The notes: generated from the sequence alone by a model not told the origin. Counted from the stretch's first letter, positions 50,340-59,825 are shown. The stretch is DNA of 64,000 nt from an uncultured Brevundimonas sp. (GCF_937863155.1 NZ_CALMFB010000025.1:1-64000), one strand, 5' to 3'. Program-made: numbers and translations.

Positions 50340-50455
50340 ATCCTCCCCCATCGGGGGAGGTGGATCGGCGGCGCGGCCGTCGAGACGGAGGGGGCCAGTG
50401 CGCGCCAGCCCCCTCCACCGCTGCGCGGTCCCCCTCCCCCGATGGGGGAGGATCG
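50340..50455. repeat. Composite palindromic element after icd
   Basis: CCTCCCCC-ATC-GGGGGAGG (50342-50360) and its exact inverse CCTCCCCC-GAT-GGGGGAGG (50433-50451) frame an inner hairpin of GGAGGGGGC with GCCCCCTCC. The whole could fold into a three-stem structure. This is a common type of interspersed repeat in Caulobacterales and Sphingomonads, as recalled. It may end icd transcription. Confidence 0.7.
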
Positions 50456-50508
50456 CTTTCGTCCGGCCTTGGTTCGTGCATTGATGGCGGCCTGACGCGG
50501 AGGGACGC

Positions 50509-51090
50509 ATGGGCAAGCTGCTGTTCAATCTGGTGCTGACGGCCATCGTGGTGGCGGTGGTCTGCTTCTTCGCGGCGCCGGGCGTGGCCTTCTTCGCCAT
50601 CCGTTCGGCGGGGGACGCCAATGACGCGGCAGCCCTGTCGCGGCTGGTCGATTTCGGGGCGGTGCGCCAGTCGTTGAGGCCCCAGATGGGCGGCGATCCG
50701 CGCGCGCTGCAACCCGCCCCGTCCTTTCTGGAAGACCCCATCGGCGCCGTGCGGCATCAACTGGAACAGGCGCCGACCGTGCGCGCGCCCGACGTGGACG
50801 CTTATTTGACCCCGCGCGCCCTGTCGGCCCTGACGCGCGGCGAGGGGCGGCTGGCCTCGCAACGCAGCGCCCAGGGGGCCGCGCCCTCGACCGGCGATCC
50901 CATTCCCAGTCCCGTCTATTGGGGGATCAACAGCGCCCGCATGGCCGTGGCTGACCAGGGCGGATCGCGCACCGTCTTCACCTTCGCCCGCAAGGGGGTG
51001 TTCGAGTGGAAACTGGTCCATGTCGGCCTGCCCGACGGGGTGGCCCCGGCCACAGCTTCCATGCCGTCGGCGCCCGCCAAGGCCGACTGA
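50509..51090 (+). CDS. DUF2939 protein, first of a tandem pair
   Basis: The 193-residue protein has one N-terminal membrane helix or uncleaved signal (LLFNLVLTAIVVAVVCFFAA), then FFAIRSAGDANDAAALSRLVDF, the DUF2939 start, in which a helix pair lies next to the membrane. The C-terminal part (INSARMAVADQ to FEWKLVHVGLP) forms the beta part of the domain. The function is unknown. The neighbour 51172-51726 is a clear paralogue: both have A-I-R-G-D-A-A-L-LVDF and a final FxWKL. Confidence 0.85.
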   Translation: MGKLLFNLVLTAIVVAVVCFFAAPGVAFFAIRSAGDANDAAALSRLVDFGAVRQSLRPQMGGDPRALQPAPSFLEDPIGAVRHQLEQAPTVRAPDVDAYLTPRALSALTRGEGRLASQRSAQGAAPSTGDPIPSPVYWGINSARMAVADQGGSRTVFTFARKGVFEWKLVHVGLPDGVAPATASMPSAPAKAD

Positions 51091-51095
51091 CGACC

Positions 51096-51165
51096 GAATC
51101 CCTCTGGCGGGACGCCGCGAGTCACCGCTACCGTCGTCACGGGTAGGGTTGAGTAGGCGGGAGTC
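51096..51165. promoter_or_regulatory. Three GANTC sites between the DUF2939 genes
   Basis: GAATC (51096), GAGTC (51119) and GAGTC (51161) occur in the 81-base gap. GANTC is the CcrM methylation site. A cluster of this density in a promoter hints at methylation-sensitive control, but no other promoter element is evident. Confidence 0.3.
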
Positions 51166-51171
51166 GCGTAT

Positions 51172-51726
51172 ATGAGGCGCAAGCTGTGGGTCGGTGCGGC
51201 CGTGGCGGCCGTCGCCGTCTTCGTCGGGGCCTATGCCCTGTCGCCGGTGTTCGCGGCCCAGGCCCTGATCCGGGCCGGCAAGGCGGGGGATGCGGCGGCG
51301 CTGGAGCGGCTGGTCGATTTTCCCGCCTTTCGCGCCAGTCTGAAGGACGAACTGAACCAGGCCCTGGCCGACGAAATGCGTGACCAGGCGGGCGAGGCCG
51401 GCGATGTGCTGGCGGGACTGGGCATGTTGCTGGCGCCCGCGCTGGTGTCCGGCGCCGTGGACGCCCTGATCACGCCCGAGGCCGTCGGTGAAATGGTCCG
51501 CACCGGCCAGGCGCCGAACCCTGCGGACCCGGAGACGGCGCCTGCGTCAGCCGATGACGGCGGCGACGACATCCATCAGGCATGGGGCTATCGCAACCTG
51601 GACACCTTCGCCGTCACCCTGACGCGGAAGGATAAGCCGGACCGTCGCCTGGCCCTGGTCATGAGCCGGCGCGGCCTGTTCGACTGGAAACTGACCGGCG
51701 TGGATTTCCAGCGGGACCGGCGCTGA
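51172..51726 (+). CDS. DUF2939 protein, second of a tandem pair
   Basis: The 184-residue protein has an N-terminal hydrophobic helix (AAVAAVAVFVGAYALSPVF) and then AAQALIRAGKAGDAAALERLVDFPAF, matching the first copy in pattern. The middle region (DQAGEAGDVLAGLGMLLAPA) is longer, and the end has FDWKLTGVDFQRDRR. It converges with alaS, whose stop is 20 bases away. The two copies look like an old duplication since identity is limited to the motifs. Confidence 0.85.
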   Translation: MRRKLWVGAAVAAVAVFVGAYALSPVFAAQALIRAGKAGDAAALERLVDFPAFRASLKDELNQALADEMRDQAGEAGDVLAGLGMLLAPALVSGAVDALITPEAVGEMVRTGQAPNPADPETAPASADDGGDDIHQAWGYRNLDTFAVTLTRKDKPDRRLALVMSRRGLFDWKLTGVDFQRDRR

Positions 51727-51745
51727 ACCGGCCCCGCCGAAGGTC

Positions 51746-54391
51746 CTAGTTCAGAGCCGCGCGGATCGCCGCCAGTCCGGCCTCGGCCTTCGACCCGTCC
51801 GGCGCTCCGCCCTGGGCGAAGTCGGGCTTGCCGCCCGCGCCCTGGCCGCCCATGGCGAGGACCGCCGCGCGCGCCAGATCGGCGGCGTTGACACGGCCCG
51901 CCATGTCCGACGTCACAGCCACGGTGACCGCCGCCTTGCCGTCCGTCACGCCGATCAGGGCCACGACGCCCGAGCCGACCTGTTTGCGGAAGTCCTCGGC
52001 CACGCCGCGCAGGCCCTTGCCGTCCACTCCGTCCAGGACGCGGGCGATCAGCTTGACGCCGTTGATCTCTTCCGGGGCCGCATCGGCGCCCGAGCCGCCG
52101 CCCAGCGCCAGTTGCTTCTTCAGCTCGGCGACCTGTTTCTCCAGCGCCTTGACCGAGGTCTGCAGGCCCTCGACGCGCGCGGGCACGTCGGCGGGCTGGA
52201 CCTTGAAATCGCGGGCCAGGTTGCGGGCGACGCGGGCCTGGCCTTCGACATACAGGCGCGCGGCCTCGCCGGTCAGGGCCTCGATGCGGCGCACCCCAGC
52301 GGCGACGCCGCCCTCGGACACGATCTTGAACAGGCCGATGTCGCCGGTGCGCGACACATGGGTGCCGCCGCACAGTTCGACCGAATAGGGCTTGTTGTCG
52401 GTGGTCAGAGACCGACCGAGCGTCAGCACCCGCACCTCGTCGCCGTATTTCTCGCCGAACAGGGCGATGGCGCCGGCCTCGATGGCGGCCTGGGGCGCCA
52501 TCAGCCGGGTCTCGGCCGGGACGTTCTGGCGGATCACGGCGTTGACCTCGGCCTCCATGGCCGCCAGTTCGTCCTCGGTCACGGGGGCGTTGTGGCTGAA
52601 GTCGAAACGGGCGCGTTCGGCGTCGACCAGCTGGCCCTTCTGGGCCACGTGATCGCCCAGCACATTCTTCAGCGCCGTGTGCAGCAGGTGGGCGGCCGAA
52701 TGGTTGGCGCGCGTGGTCTGGCGCTTGGCCGGATCGACCGACTGGGCCGCGCGGTCGCCGATCTTCAGGGCGCCGGCGGTGATCTCGGCCGACAGGACGT
52801 GCAGGTCGCCCGCCTGTTTGCGCACATCGATGACCTCGGCCGCGCCGCCGGGCCATTCCAGCGTGCCGTGATCGCCCGCCTGGCCGCCGCTTTCGGCATA
52901 GAAGGGGGTGGTGTCGAACAGCACTTCGACGATGGCGCCGGTCTCAGCCGCATCGACCGCCTGGCCGTCCTTCATGATGGCCAGGACTTCGCCCGAGCCG
53001 TCGACGGCGTCATAGCCGCTGAACACCGTCGGCCCCAGCCGGTCGCGCACGGCCAGCCATTCGCCGGCGTTGGCGGTCTGGCCCGAGCCCTTCCAGTGTT
53101 CGCGCGACCGGGCGCGTTGCTGGGCCATGGCGTCCTGGAAACCCTCGACATTGACGCCGAAGCCGCGCCGGCGCGCCTCGTCCTGGGTCAGGTCCAGCGG
53201 GAAGCCGTAGGTGTCGTAAAGGGTGAAGGCCGTCTGGCCGTCCAGCATCTCGCCGGGGCGGAAGCCCTGAACCGCCGTGTCGAACAGGCTCATCCCCTTG
53301 GACAGGGTGGTGCGGAAACGGATTTCTTCCTGCTTCAGCGTGTCCTCGACAAAGGCCTGGGCGCGTTTCAACTCGGGGAAGGCGTCGCCCATTTCCGAGA
53401 TCAGGGTCGGGACCAGACGGTGCATCAGGGGTTCGGAGGCGCCCAGCAGGTGGGCGTGGCGCATGGCCCGACGCATGATGCGGCGCAGCACATAGCCGCG
53501 TCCCTCGTTCGACGGGGTGACGCCGTCGGCGATCAGGAAGGCGGACGAGCGCAGGTGGTCGGCGATGACGCGGTGACTGGGCGCGCGATCACCCTCGGCC
53601 TTGGTGTTCGTGGCGTCTTCGGACGCGGCGATCAGGGTCTGGAACAGGTCGGTGTCGAAGACCGAGTTCTTGCCCTGCAGCACCGAGGCGATCCGCTCCA
53701 GCCCCATGCCGGTGTCGACGCTGGGTTTGGGCAGGGAACGGACGATCTCGTCGTTCTCCTTCTCGAACTGCATGAAGACGTTGTTCCAGATCTCCACGAA
53801 CCGGTCGCCGTCCTCGTCGGGCGAACCCGGGGGGCCGCCGGGGACGTGGTCGCCGTAATCCCAGAAGATCTCGGTGCAGGGACCGCACGGACCGCTGTCG
53901 CCCATGGCCCAGAAATTGTCGCTGCCGGCGATGCGGATGATCTTGTCGTCGCCGAAACCGGTGACCTTCTTCCAGATCGCGGCGGCCTCATCGTCGTCGA
54001 TATAGACGGTGACCAGCAGGCGTTTGGGGTCCAGGCCGAAATCCTGGGTGACCAGCTGCCAGGCCCGTTCGATGGCGTGGTCCTTGAAATAGTCGCCGAA
54101 GCTGAAATTCCCCAGCATTTCGAAGAAGGTCAGGTGGCGGGCGGTGTAGCCGACATTGTCCAGGTCGTTGTGCTTGCCGCCGGCGCGGACGCATTTCTGA
54201 CTGCTGGTCGCACGCGGATAGGGGGGCGTGGCGGCGCCGGTGAAATAGTCCTTGAACGGCACCATGCCGGCGTTGACGAACATCAGCGTCGGATCGTTCT
54301 GCGGCACCAGGGGGGCCGAATGCACCCGCTCGTGGCCATCGGCCGCGAAGAAGTCGAGGAAGGTGGAGCGGATCTGCTTCAGGCTGGTCAT
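51746..54391 (-). CDS. alaS: Alanyl-tRNA synthetase
   Basis: AlaS charges tRNA-Ala and edits Ser or Gly mischarging. The protein has 881 residues from the ATG at 54391; an upstream ATG at 54433 is less likely. The N-terminal aminoacylation domain has LVPQNDPTLMFVNAGMVPFK (motif 1) and the class II core up to about residue 260. The editing domain shows HSAAHLLHTAL and CGGTHVSRTGDIG (zinc and editing). The C-terminal coiled coil and DHH-like C-Ala domain end with GGKPDFAQGGAPDGSK. All key motifs are present. Confidence 0.98.
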   Translation of the reverse strand: MTSLKQIRSTFLDFFAADGHERVHSAPLVPQNDPTLMFVNAGMVPFKDYFTGAATPPYPRATSSQKCVRAGGKHNDLDNVGYTARHLTFFEMLGNFSFGDYFKDHAIERAWQLVTQDFGLDPKRLLVTVYIDDDEAAAIWKKVTGFGDDKIIRIAGSDNFWAMGDSGPCGPCTEIFWDYGDHVPGGPPGSPDEDGDRFVEIWNNVFMQFEKENDEIVRSLPKPSVDTGMGLERIASVLQGKNSVFDTDLFQTLIAASEDATNTKAEGDRAPSHRVIADHLRSSAFLIADGVTPSNEGRGYVLRRIMRRAMRHAHLLGASEPLMHRLVPTLISEMGDAFPELKRAQAFVEDTLKQEEIRFRTTLSKGMSLFDTAVQGFRPGEMLDGQTAFTLYDTYGFPLDLTQDEARRRGFGVNVEGFQDAMAQQRARSREHWKGSGQTANAGEWLAVRDRLGPTVFSGYDAVDGSGEVLAIMKDGQAVDAAETGAIVEVLFDTTPFYAESGGQAGDHGTLEWPGGAAEVIDVRKQAGDLHVLSAEITAGALKIGDRAAQSVDPAKRQTTRANHSAAHLLHTALKNVLGDHVAQKGQLVDAERARFDFSHNAPVTEDELAAMEAEVNAVIRQNVPAETRLMAPQAAIEAGAIALFGEKYGDEVRVLTLGRSLTTDNKPYSVELCGGTHVSRTGDIGLFKIVSEGGVAAGVRRIEALTGEAARLYVEGQARVARNLARDFKVQPADVPARVEGLQTSVKALEKQVAELKKQLALGGGSGADAAPEEINGVKLIARVLDGVDGKGLRGVAEDFRKQVGSGVVALIGVTDGKAAVTVAVTSDMAGRVNAADLARAAVLAMGGQGAGGKPDFAQGGAPDGSKAEAGLAAIRAALN

Positions 54392-54494
54392 GGGCGCCGG
54401 TCGGTCGGGGGAGAAACGGGGAAGGGGCGTCATATAGGGTTTTCGCGCCCGGCGCATCACCCGGTCGTGATCGGCGCGGAAGGGCCGATCCACG

Positions 54495-54527
54495 AAAAAG
54501 GCCGCCCGACGCGAACGTCAGGCGGCC
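54495..54527 (-). terminator. Rho-independent terminator of recA
   Basis: On the minus strand GGCCGCC pairs with GGCGGCC across a loop, followed by TTTTT (AAAAA at 54495-54499 on plus). It lies about 90 bases after the recA stop. The rest of 54392-54615 shows no further feature apart from the alaS promoter region. Confidence 0.8.
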
Positions 54528-54615
54528 GCTCGGCCCAGGCCGATCCCGGCGGGGTCGGATGGCGGGTCGCAGGGACCAGCCGGGCGGAGTTTCGGGGAGG
54601 GTGTGGGGGGGCGGA

Positions 54616-55716
54616 TCAGCCCTCCAGGTCCTGACCCTCGTCGGGTTCGGGCGTGCCCAGCAGTTCGTCGGCGATCTTGTTGGTCGAGGCGCGCACGGCC
54701 TTTTCGATGCCGTCGGCGATGTCGGGATTGGCCTTGAGGAAGGCGCGCACATTCTCGCGCCCCTGGCCGATGCGCTGGCTGTCATAGGAGAACCAGCTGC
54801 CGGACTTCTCGATGATCCCGGCCTTGACGCCCAGGTCGATGACCTCGCCCAGCTTGGAGATGCCTTCGCCGTACATAATGTCGAAGATGACCTCGCGGAA
54901 CGGCGGGGCGACCTTGTTCTTGACCACCTTCACCCGCGTGGTGTTGCCCACCACTTCGTCGCGGTCCTTGATCGCGCCGGTGCGGCGGATGTCCAGGCGG
55001 ACCGAGGCGTAGAATTTCAGCGCATTGCCGCCCGTGGTCGTCTCGGGCGAACCGTACATCACCCCGATCTTGTGGCGGATCTGGTTGATGAACAGCACGA
55101 TGCATTTGGACTTGTTGATCGAGGCGGTCAGCTTGCGCAGCGCCTGGCTCATCAACCGCGCCTGAAGGCCCGGCAGGCTGTCGCCCATCTCGCCCTCGAT
55201 CTCGGCGCGCGGCGTCAGGGCGGCGACGGAATCGACCACCACAATGTCCACGGCGCCCGAACGCACCAGGGTGTCGACGATCTCCAGCGCCTGCTCGCCA
55301 TGGTCGGGCTGCGACACCAGAAGGTCGTCCAGATTGACCCCCAGCTTGCCGGCGTAGACCGGGTCCAGCGCGTGTTCGGCGTCGACGAAGGCGGCGACCC
55401 CGCCCTTCTTCTGCACCTCGGCCACGGTGTGCAGGGCCAGGGTGGTCTTGCCCGAGCTTTCCGGGCCGAACACCTCGATCACCCGCCCGACCGGCAGACC
55501 GCCGATGCCCAGGGCCATGTCCAGGCCCAGCGAGCCGGTCGAGACGCTCTCGATCTCGGCCACGACGCCGGCCTTGCCCAGCTTCATCACCGAGCCCTTG
55601 CCGAAGGCGCGGTCGATCTGGGCGATCGCCGCCTCCAGCGCGCGCTGCTTGTCGCCGTCTTCCTTGCCCACCAGTTTCAATGCCGCCTGTGCCACTGCCT
55701 TCGTCTCCCTTGCCAT
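54616..55716 (-). CDS. recA: Recombinase RecA
   Basis: RecA forms filaments on single-stranded DNA for recombination and triggers LexA cleavage. The chosen start (ATG 55716) gives 366 residues, close to other RecA proteins; in-frame ATGs at 55725 and 55749 add a few residues. Walker A is [14 protein letters not shown], followed by [11 protein letters not shown] and [19 protein letters not shown], then [20 protein letters not shown] (loop L2). The acidic C-terminus ends [11 protein letters not shown] candidate LexA site lies upstream and a terminator downstream. Confidence 0.98.
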   Translation of the reverse strand: MARETKAVAQAALKLVGKEDGDKQRALEAAIAQIDRAFGKGSVMKLGKAGVVAEIESVSTGSLGLDMALGIGGLPVGRVIEVFGPESSGKTTLALHTVAEVQKKGGVAAFVDAEHALDPVYAGKLGVNLDDLLVSQPDHGEQALEIVDTLVRSGAVDIVVVDSVAALTPRAEIEGEMGDSLPGLQARLMSQALRKLTASINKSKCIVLFINQIRHKIGVMYGSPETTTGGNALKFYASVRLDIRRTGAIKDRDEVVGNTTRVKVVKNKVAPPFREVIFDIMYGEGISKLGEVIDLGVKAGIIEKSGSWFSYDSQRIGQGRENVRAFLKANPDIADGIEKAVRASTNKIADELLGTPEPDEGQDLEG

Positions 55717-55795
55717 GATTCCCATCTGGTTTCGGGAGAGACCCGCCATGGACCCGCTCCCTGTGTGAGACGGACTATGTGCACGGTTTGTTCCG

Positions 55796-55810
55796 GTTGC
55801 CAATATGTTC
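55796..55810 (-). promoter_or_regulatory. Candidate LexA (SOS) box before recA
   Basis: GTTG-CCAATAT-GTTC (plus strand) differs by one base from the alphaproteobacterial LexA box GTTC-N7-GTTC. It lies 80 bases upstream of the chosen recA start, where SOS regulation is expected. Confidence 0.55.
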
Positions 55811-55885
55811 TTTTCGTCGCGACCGATACCGTGGTGGCGGCCACGTCCGTTTCTGACGTTCGGTTCTCGGGGCGCAGAAGGCCGA

Positions 55886-56251
55886 TCAGACGACGAACAC
55901 CCTGACTTCGGCGGTGCGGGTGTCGGAACAGGTGCGTTGGCTGACGCGAATGCGGTTCGCCGACAGTCCCATGTTCGTCAGGCTGCGGACCACAGATTCC
56001 GCATTTCGGCGGACATTGGTCGCCGCCAGGGCTTGCGCGCCCGGGGTGCTGGCCTCGGGGCTACAGGCCACGACGTCGAACGAGGCGTTCGGCTGTCTAT
56101 CCAGGGCACCTTTCGCGGCGGCGTAGAGCGCGCCTTCATAGTTCACATTCGCTCTGTCGAAACGGATCGTGACCAGGGGCATGGCCAGGGCCGGCGTCGT
56201 CACGCACAGGGCCGCAACAGCGCCGGCCAGGAACAGGGATGCGTTTTTCAT
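55886..56251 (-). CDS. Small secreted OmpA-like protein
   Basis: The protein of 121 residues starts at the ATG at 56251 (AAAGG at 8 bases) with a signal peptide ending in TTPALA. An ATG 6 bases earlier is badly spaced. The mature part starts with a strand [21 protein letters not shown], then Cys-containing VVACSPEA, helix [20 protein letters not shown] and a last strand TAEVRVFV. The order and the GLSANRI turn resemble the OmpA C-terminal peptidoglycan-binding fold, but its Asp/Arg signature is not complete. The gene is unplaced, upstream of recA on the same strand. Confidence 0.75.
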   Translation of the reverse strand: MKNASLFLAGAVAALCVTTPALAMPLVTIRFDRANVNYEGALYAAAKGALDRQPNASFDVVACSPEASTPGAQALAATNVRRNAESVVRSLTNMGLSANRIRVSQRTCSDTRTAEVRVFVV

Positions 56252-56306
56252 CGTCATTGCCTTTCTGAAATCGAAACCGGGCGCCGTCCGTCTTTCAGTG
56301 GCGGGA

Positions 56307-56999
56307 TCAGGGAACCGTGGGGTTGCGAACCGCGATAACCGACTTGGTCAGCGGCCCCACCTTCTCGTCGTGGTGGGTCGCGTCGGGATACAGGAAGCGG
56401 AACTGGGTCTTGTCCAGCAGGCGCGCGTGCTGGACGTCGCGCATGGCCGCGCCGACGTCGGGCGCCTTTTGCGAAAAACCGTGGGCGCGGCGCATCAGGG
56501 CGCGGGCGCGGCTCTGTTCGCTGCGCCAATGGAAGAAGGGGGCCGAGAAGTGCGGCTCGATCGGGAACCAGAAATAGGGCGTCTGGACATAGTAGCGCGG
56601 GGCCAGGCGGCGGCATTCGGCGGCGAAGGCCTCCATCCGCACCCAGTCGCCGACGTGCTCGATGACCGAGTTGGAATGCACCAGGTCGAAGCTGTTGTCG
56701 GCGTATTGCGGCAGGGAACAGGCGTCGGCGTCGATCTCGTCGAACAGGTCCGTATCCCAGACGTCGCCGGTTCCGCCGGGATTTATCAGGGTGATGTGCA
56801 CCCGGTGCGACGTCAGCAGGTCCAGATCGAACAGACGCCAGTAATTGGCCTCACCCCCCAGGTCGATGATCCGCACCGCGCCCTTTTCGGCGTGGATCGC
56901 CTGGATCAGTTCGACGACGCGGCGGCTGCGGGCGCGGCGGAAGCGCGACACCAGCGAGTTGGGATTGTCGTTGTCCTGAAGGGCGTGGATCAGTTTCAT
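56307..56999 (-). CDS. Class I SAM-dependent methyltransferase
   Basis: The 230-residue protein starts at the ATG at 56999. Motif I is VRIIDLGGEANYW, with an unusual Glu-Ala after GG. Acidic and post-motif segments are SFDLVHSNSVIEHVGDWVRM, typical of methyltransferases acting on small molecules or sugars. YVQTPYFWFPIEPHFSAPFF is the aromatic motif near the end. It belongs with the group found in glycan or lipid clusters. It follows the M28 gene by 35 bases on the minus strand. The substrate is unknown. Confidence 0.85.
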   Translation of the reverse strand: MKLIHALQDNDNPNSLVSRFRRARSRRVVELIQAIHAEKGAVRIIDLGGEANYWRLFDLDLLTSHRVHITLINPGGTGDVWDTDLFDEIDADACSLPQYADNSFDLVHSNSVIEHVGDWVRMEAFAAECRRLAPRYYVQTPYFWFPIEPHFSAPFFHWRSEQSRARALMRRAHGFSQKAPDVGAAMRDVQHARLLDKTQFRFLYPDATHHDEKVGPLTKSVIAVRNPTVP

Positions 57000-57034
57000 G
57001 CGGCCTGACCTAACGGACGGGACTTCCGATCCGG

Positions 57035-58921
57035 TTAAGCCGGCGCGACCGGGGCGGGCGGGGCCGGTTCGGCCATGCGCGCCCAGCCGGATACGGCGCA
57101 GCCCAGCACCAGACAGGCCGCCGCCGCGATCAGCAGCGGCCGCGACAGGCTGAGCCGCGGAGCCAGCGGCCGCATCAGCATCAGGATCAGCAGCGCCATC
57201 AGCGCCAGGGCGCCGGGCATGTCCATGCCGACGCCCAGCCAGATCTGGTGCGACAGGGCCATCAGCCAGCCGCCGCCGAAGACCGCCGCCACGCCGACGG
57301 GAACCAGCGCCCGCGCATGGAACAGGCCGGACCCCAGTCCCGCCGCCAGCGCCGCCGCCAGCGCCGCCAGCAACACCGGCCAGACCAGGATCAGCGCCGC
57401 CTGGGGCGCCGCCGCCTGGACGGCGCAGCCCATCACGAACACCAGGGCGATGAGGCCCAGCCAGCCGCCCCAGACCGAGGCAGGCTCGCGCCGGATCATC
57501 CAACTCAGCGCAATGGCCGCCGCCGCGGCGCCCAGCACCACCGGATTGAAACCGCCCAGGATCAGGCTGACCGCCAGGGCCGCGCCCAGCACGCCGGTGA
57601 CGATGCGCCGCCCGGCCCGATCCCGCCCGGCCATCAGCGTCAGACAGGCGCCCAGCAGCGCCAGCGCCACCCCGGCCTCCATCCACGGCAGGCGCTTCAG
57701 CAGGGTGTAATAGACGTCGGGCGAGTCCACTCGCGCCGTCATCGGCCCGCCTAGAACGCGCACGGCCGACGCCAGCACCAGACCCGAGGCGACCAGCCAC
57801 AGACCGTCCAGCATACCGCGCCCGACGTCGGGCAGGGTCAGGTCGGCGCGCCGTCGCACCGTCCAGGCCGCATAGCCGCCCAGCAGGCCCGCCAGCCCTA
57901 GCAGCACCCAGCCCATGAAGGGCGGATGCCGGATCGTCAGCCGCCCGAACACGTCGGAATAGACGGCGTTGACCGTGGCGCGCGGCAGGTCGGGCGCGCG
58001 CAGCCAGGCGTCGGCCGATTCCAGCGCCTGTCCGCCCAGATGCTGCAGGCTGCCGATCTCCAGCGCTTCGGGGGTGGAGCCATGGGCGTGATACTGGTCC
58101 GGGCGGCCGATGAAGGCGAAGTTCAGACCGCCGATCCCGCGCCGCTTGGGAATGGTGAAGTCGGTGCCGTTGGGCATCATCTCATAGACGAAGACGGCCA
58201 GGGAGCTGGACGCCGCCCCGCCCGGCGCGCGGGACGCCGCATCGGCGAAACGGGCCACGGTTTCGGCGTTGCCGGGTCCGGTCTCGAACATGAAGGCCCG
58301 GCCGCCGCCGCCGCGCGCCTCCAGATTGATGACCGCGCCGACCCGGTCGCGCAGCGGATGGTCGCCGAAGAAGGCGCGCGCGCCGTCCAGGTTCAGTTCT
58401 TCGGCGTCTGTGATCAGCACCACCAGATCCCGCTCGGCCAGGCCGCGGGCGCGGATGGCGCGCACCGATTCCAGAATGGCGGCCACCCCCGCTGCATCGT
58501 CGGCGGCGCCGGGCGAACCGGGCACGGAATCATAGTGGGCCATCATCACGATGGGTTGCAGCGAGCGGTCGCGGCCGGGCAGGACGCCGACAAGATTGCG
58601 CACCTGATGGCCGGCGGCGGCCGGGTCGATGTCCCAGCGTTCCAGCCGACGCACTGCTTCGGGCGACAGGGGGCCGGTCTGGACCTGGGGCGACAGACCC
58701 AGCTGCGCCATGCGGGCGTTCAGATAGGCGCGGACGCGGTCATGTTCGGCTGAACCCAGCGGATGGGGCGCGCGGGCGATCTGGCGCAAGTCAGCCATGG
58801 CGCGCTGGGCCGAAAATTCGGTCGCCGGGGCGTCTGCCGGAAGCGGCGCGGGCGTGCGCAGCGACACGGCCGCCAGGGCCAGGGCGACCAGAAGCACGCC
58901 GAACAGCAGTCCAAGCCGCAT
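57035..58921 (-). CDS. M28-family metallopeptidase with C-terminal membrane domain
   Basis: The 628-residue protein starts at ATG 58921 (GGAGG at 8 bases; another ATG at 58927 is too close). One N-terminal membrane helix anchors it. The periplasmic M28 domain (about residues 40-320) has HYDSVPGSPGAADDAAGVAA, LITDAEELNLDGARAF and a final His in QYHAHGSTPEALE. The C-terminal 290 residues contain about eight hydrophobic helices. This architecture is like bacterial relatives of Fxna peptidases. It presumably cleaves peptides at the inner membrane outer face. Confidence 0.93.
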   Translation of the reverse strand: MRLGLLFGVLLVALALAAVSLRTPAPLPADAPATEFSAQRAMADLRQIARAPHPLGSAEHDRVRAYLNARMAQLGLSPQVQTGPLSPEAVRRLERWDIDPAAAGHQVRNLVGVLPGRDRSLQPIVMMAHYDSVPGSPGAADDAAGVAAILESVRAIRARGLAERDLVVLITDAEELNLDGARAFFGDHPLRDRVGAVINLEARGGGGRAFMFETGPGNAETVARFADAASRAPGGAASSSLAVFVYEMMPNGTDFTIPKRRGIGGLNFAFIGRPDQYHAHGSTPEALEIGSLQHLGGQALESADAWLRAPDLPRATVNAVYSDVFGRLTIRHPPFMGWVLLGLAGLLGGYAAWTVRRRADLTLPDVGRGMLDGLWLVASGLVLASAVRVLGGPMTARVDSPDVYYTLLKRLPWMEAGVALALLGACLTLMAGRDRAGRRIVTGVLGAALAVSLILGGFNPVVLGAAAAAIALSWMIRREPASVWGGWLGLIALVFVMGCAVQAAAPQAALILVWPVLLAALAAALAAGLGSGLFHARALVPVGVAAVFGGGWLMALSHQIWLGVGMDMPGALALMALLILMLMRPLAPRLSLSRPLLIAAAACLVLGCAVSGWARMAEPAPPAPVAPA

Positions 58922-59004
58922 GAGCATCCCCTCCCGAACCTTGGCGATTATAGGCCGCCGGGGGTGGGGCGGGGCAAGGGCGGATCGGCGACGATGGCGC
59001 CCAA

Positions 59005-59820
59005 TCAGGCCGCGCGCCGCACGAAGGCGGGCGATTTCACATAAAGACCGGGCCGCCCGGCCACGGCGCGGAAGGCGACGCTGTCGTCTTCCAGGCGTTC
59101 GTCCTGGCCCAGGAACAGGCAACCGTCATCGACCAGGCGCTGTTCCAGAAGCTCCAGCGCCTGCTGACGCTGGGCCGGAACCATGTCGTCCATCACATGG
59201 CGGCAGAAGATGATGTCGAAACGCCCCTCGTCGGCGGGCGGGTCCAGCAGGTTGACGGCGTCGAAGCGGACACGCTGGCGCAACTCGGCGCGCGCGCGCC
59301 ACTGGTCCTCGACCTGATCGAACCAGCGCAGCATGGCCGCCGCCGACAGTCCGCGCTGAATCTCGAAGCTGGTGTAGAGGCCGCTGCGGGCCTTCTCGAT
59401 GGCGCGGGGGTTCAGGTCGATGGCCGACAGCTCGAACTCGGCGCCCGCCTCCAGCGCGGCCATGGCCACGGAATAGGCTTCCTGCCCGGTCGAGCAGCCC
59501 GCCGACAGGATGCGCACCCGGCGGCCGTCGCGGGCCTTGGACAGGGCCGGCAGAAGATCGCGCGTCAGGGTCTGGAACGGCGCCCGGTCGCGGTTGAACC
59601 AGGTTTCGGGGTTCAGCAGGCTTTCGATCACCGACCACCCCAGGGAAGCGACCGGCCGCGCCCACAGGGACTGCAGCATGGCCGCCACCGTCTCGAAGCC
59701 TTCGCGGCGCGCCACCGGGCCCAGCCGATGCTCGGCCAGGGACAGGCGTTCGCGCGACAGACGATAACCCGCGCGCGAGGCCATCAGGGCCTGAAGTCTG
59801 TCGAAATCCTCGTCGGTCAT
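59005..59820 (-). CDS. cheR: Chemotaxis-type protein-glutamate methyltransferase CheR
   Basis: CheR methylates chemoreceptor Glu residues with SAM. The protein has 271 residues from the ATG at 59820; a GTG at 59829 overlapping the receiver stop is an alternative. The N-terminal helical domain is followed by the SAM-binding domain with ILSAGCSTGQEAYSVAM (motif I), FELSAIDLNPRAIEKARSG and RFDIIFCRHVMDDM. The end has FLGQDERLEDDS. It is 5 bases after the receiver gene and downstream of chpT. No receptor gene is present, so its partner is elsewhere. Confidence 0.95.
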   Translation of the reverse strand: MTDEDFDRLQALMASRAGYRLSRERLSLAEHRLGPVARREGFETVAAMLQSLWARPVASLGWSVIESLLNPETWFNRDRAPFQTLTRDLLPALSKARDGRRVRILSAGCSTGQEAYSVAMAALEAGAEFELSAIDLNPRAIEKARSGLYTSFEIQRGLSAAAMLRWFDQVEDQWRARAELRQRVRFDAVNLLDPPADEGRFDIIFCRHVMDDMVPAQRQQALELLEQRLVDDGCLFLGQDERLEDDSVAFRAVAGRPGLYVKSPAFVRRAA

Positions 59821-59825
59821 GGCGG

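Noticed and set aside
52112..54634. 840-codon plus-strand frame
   Set aside because: Shadow of alaS. Composition (Gly, His, Asp, Val) matches antisense of GC-rich coding sequence and there is no ribosome site.
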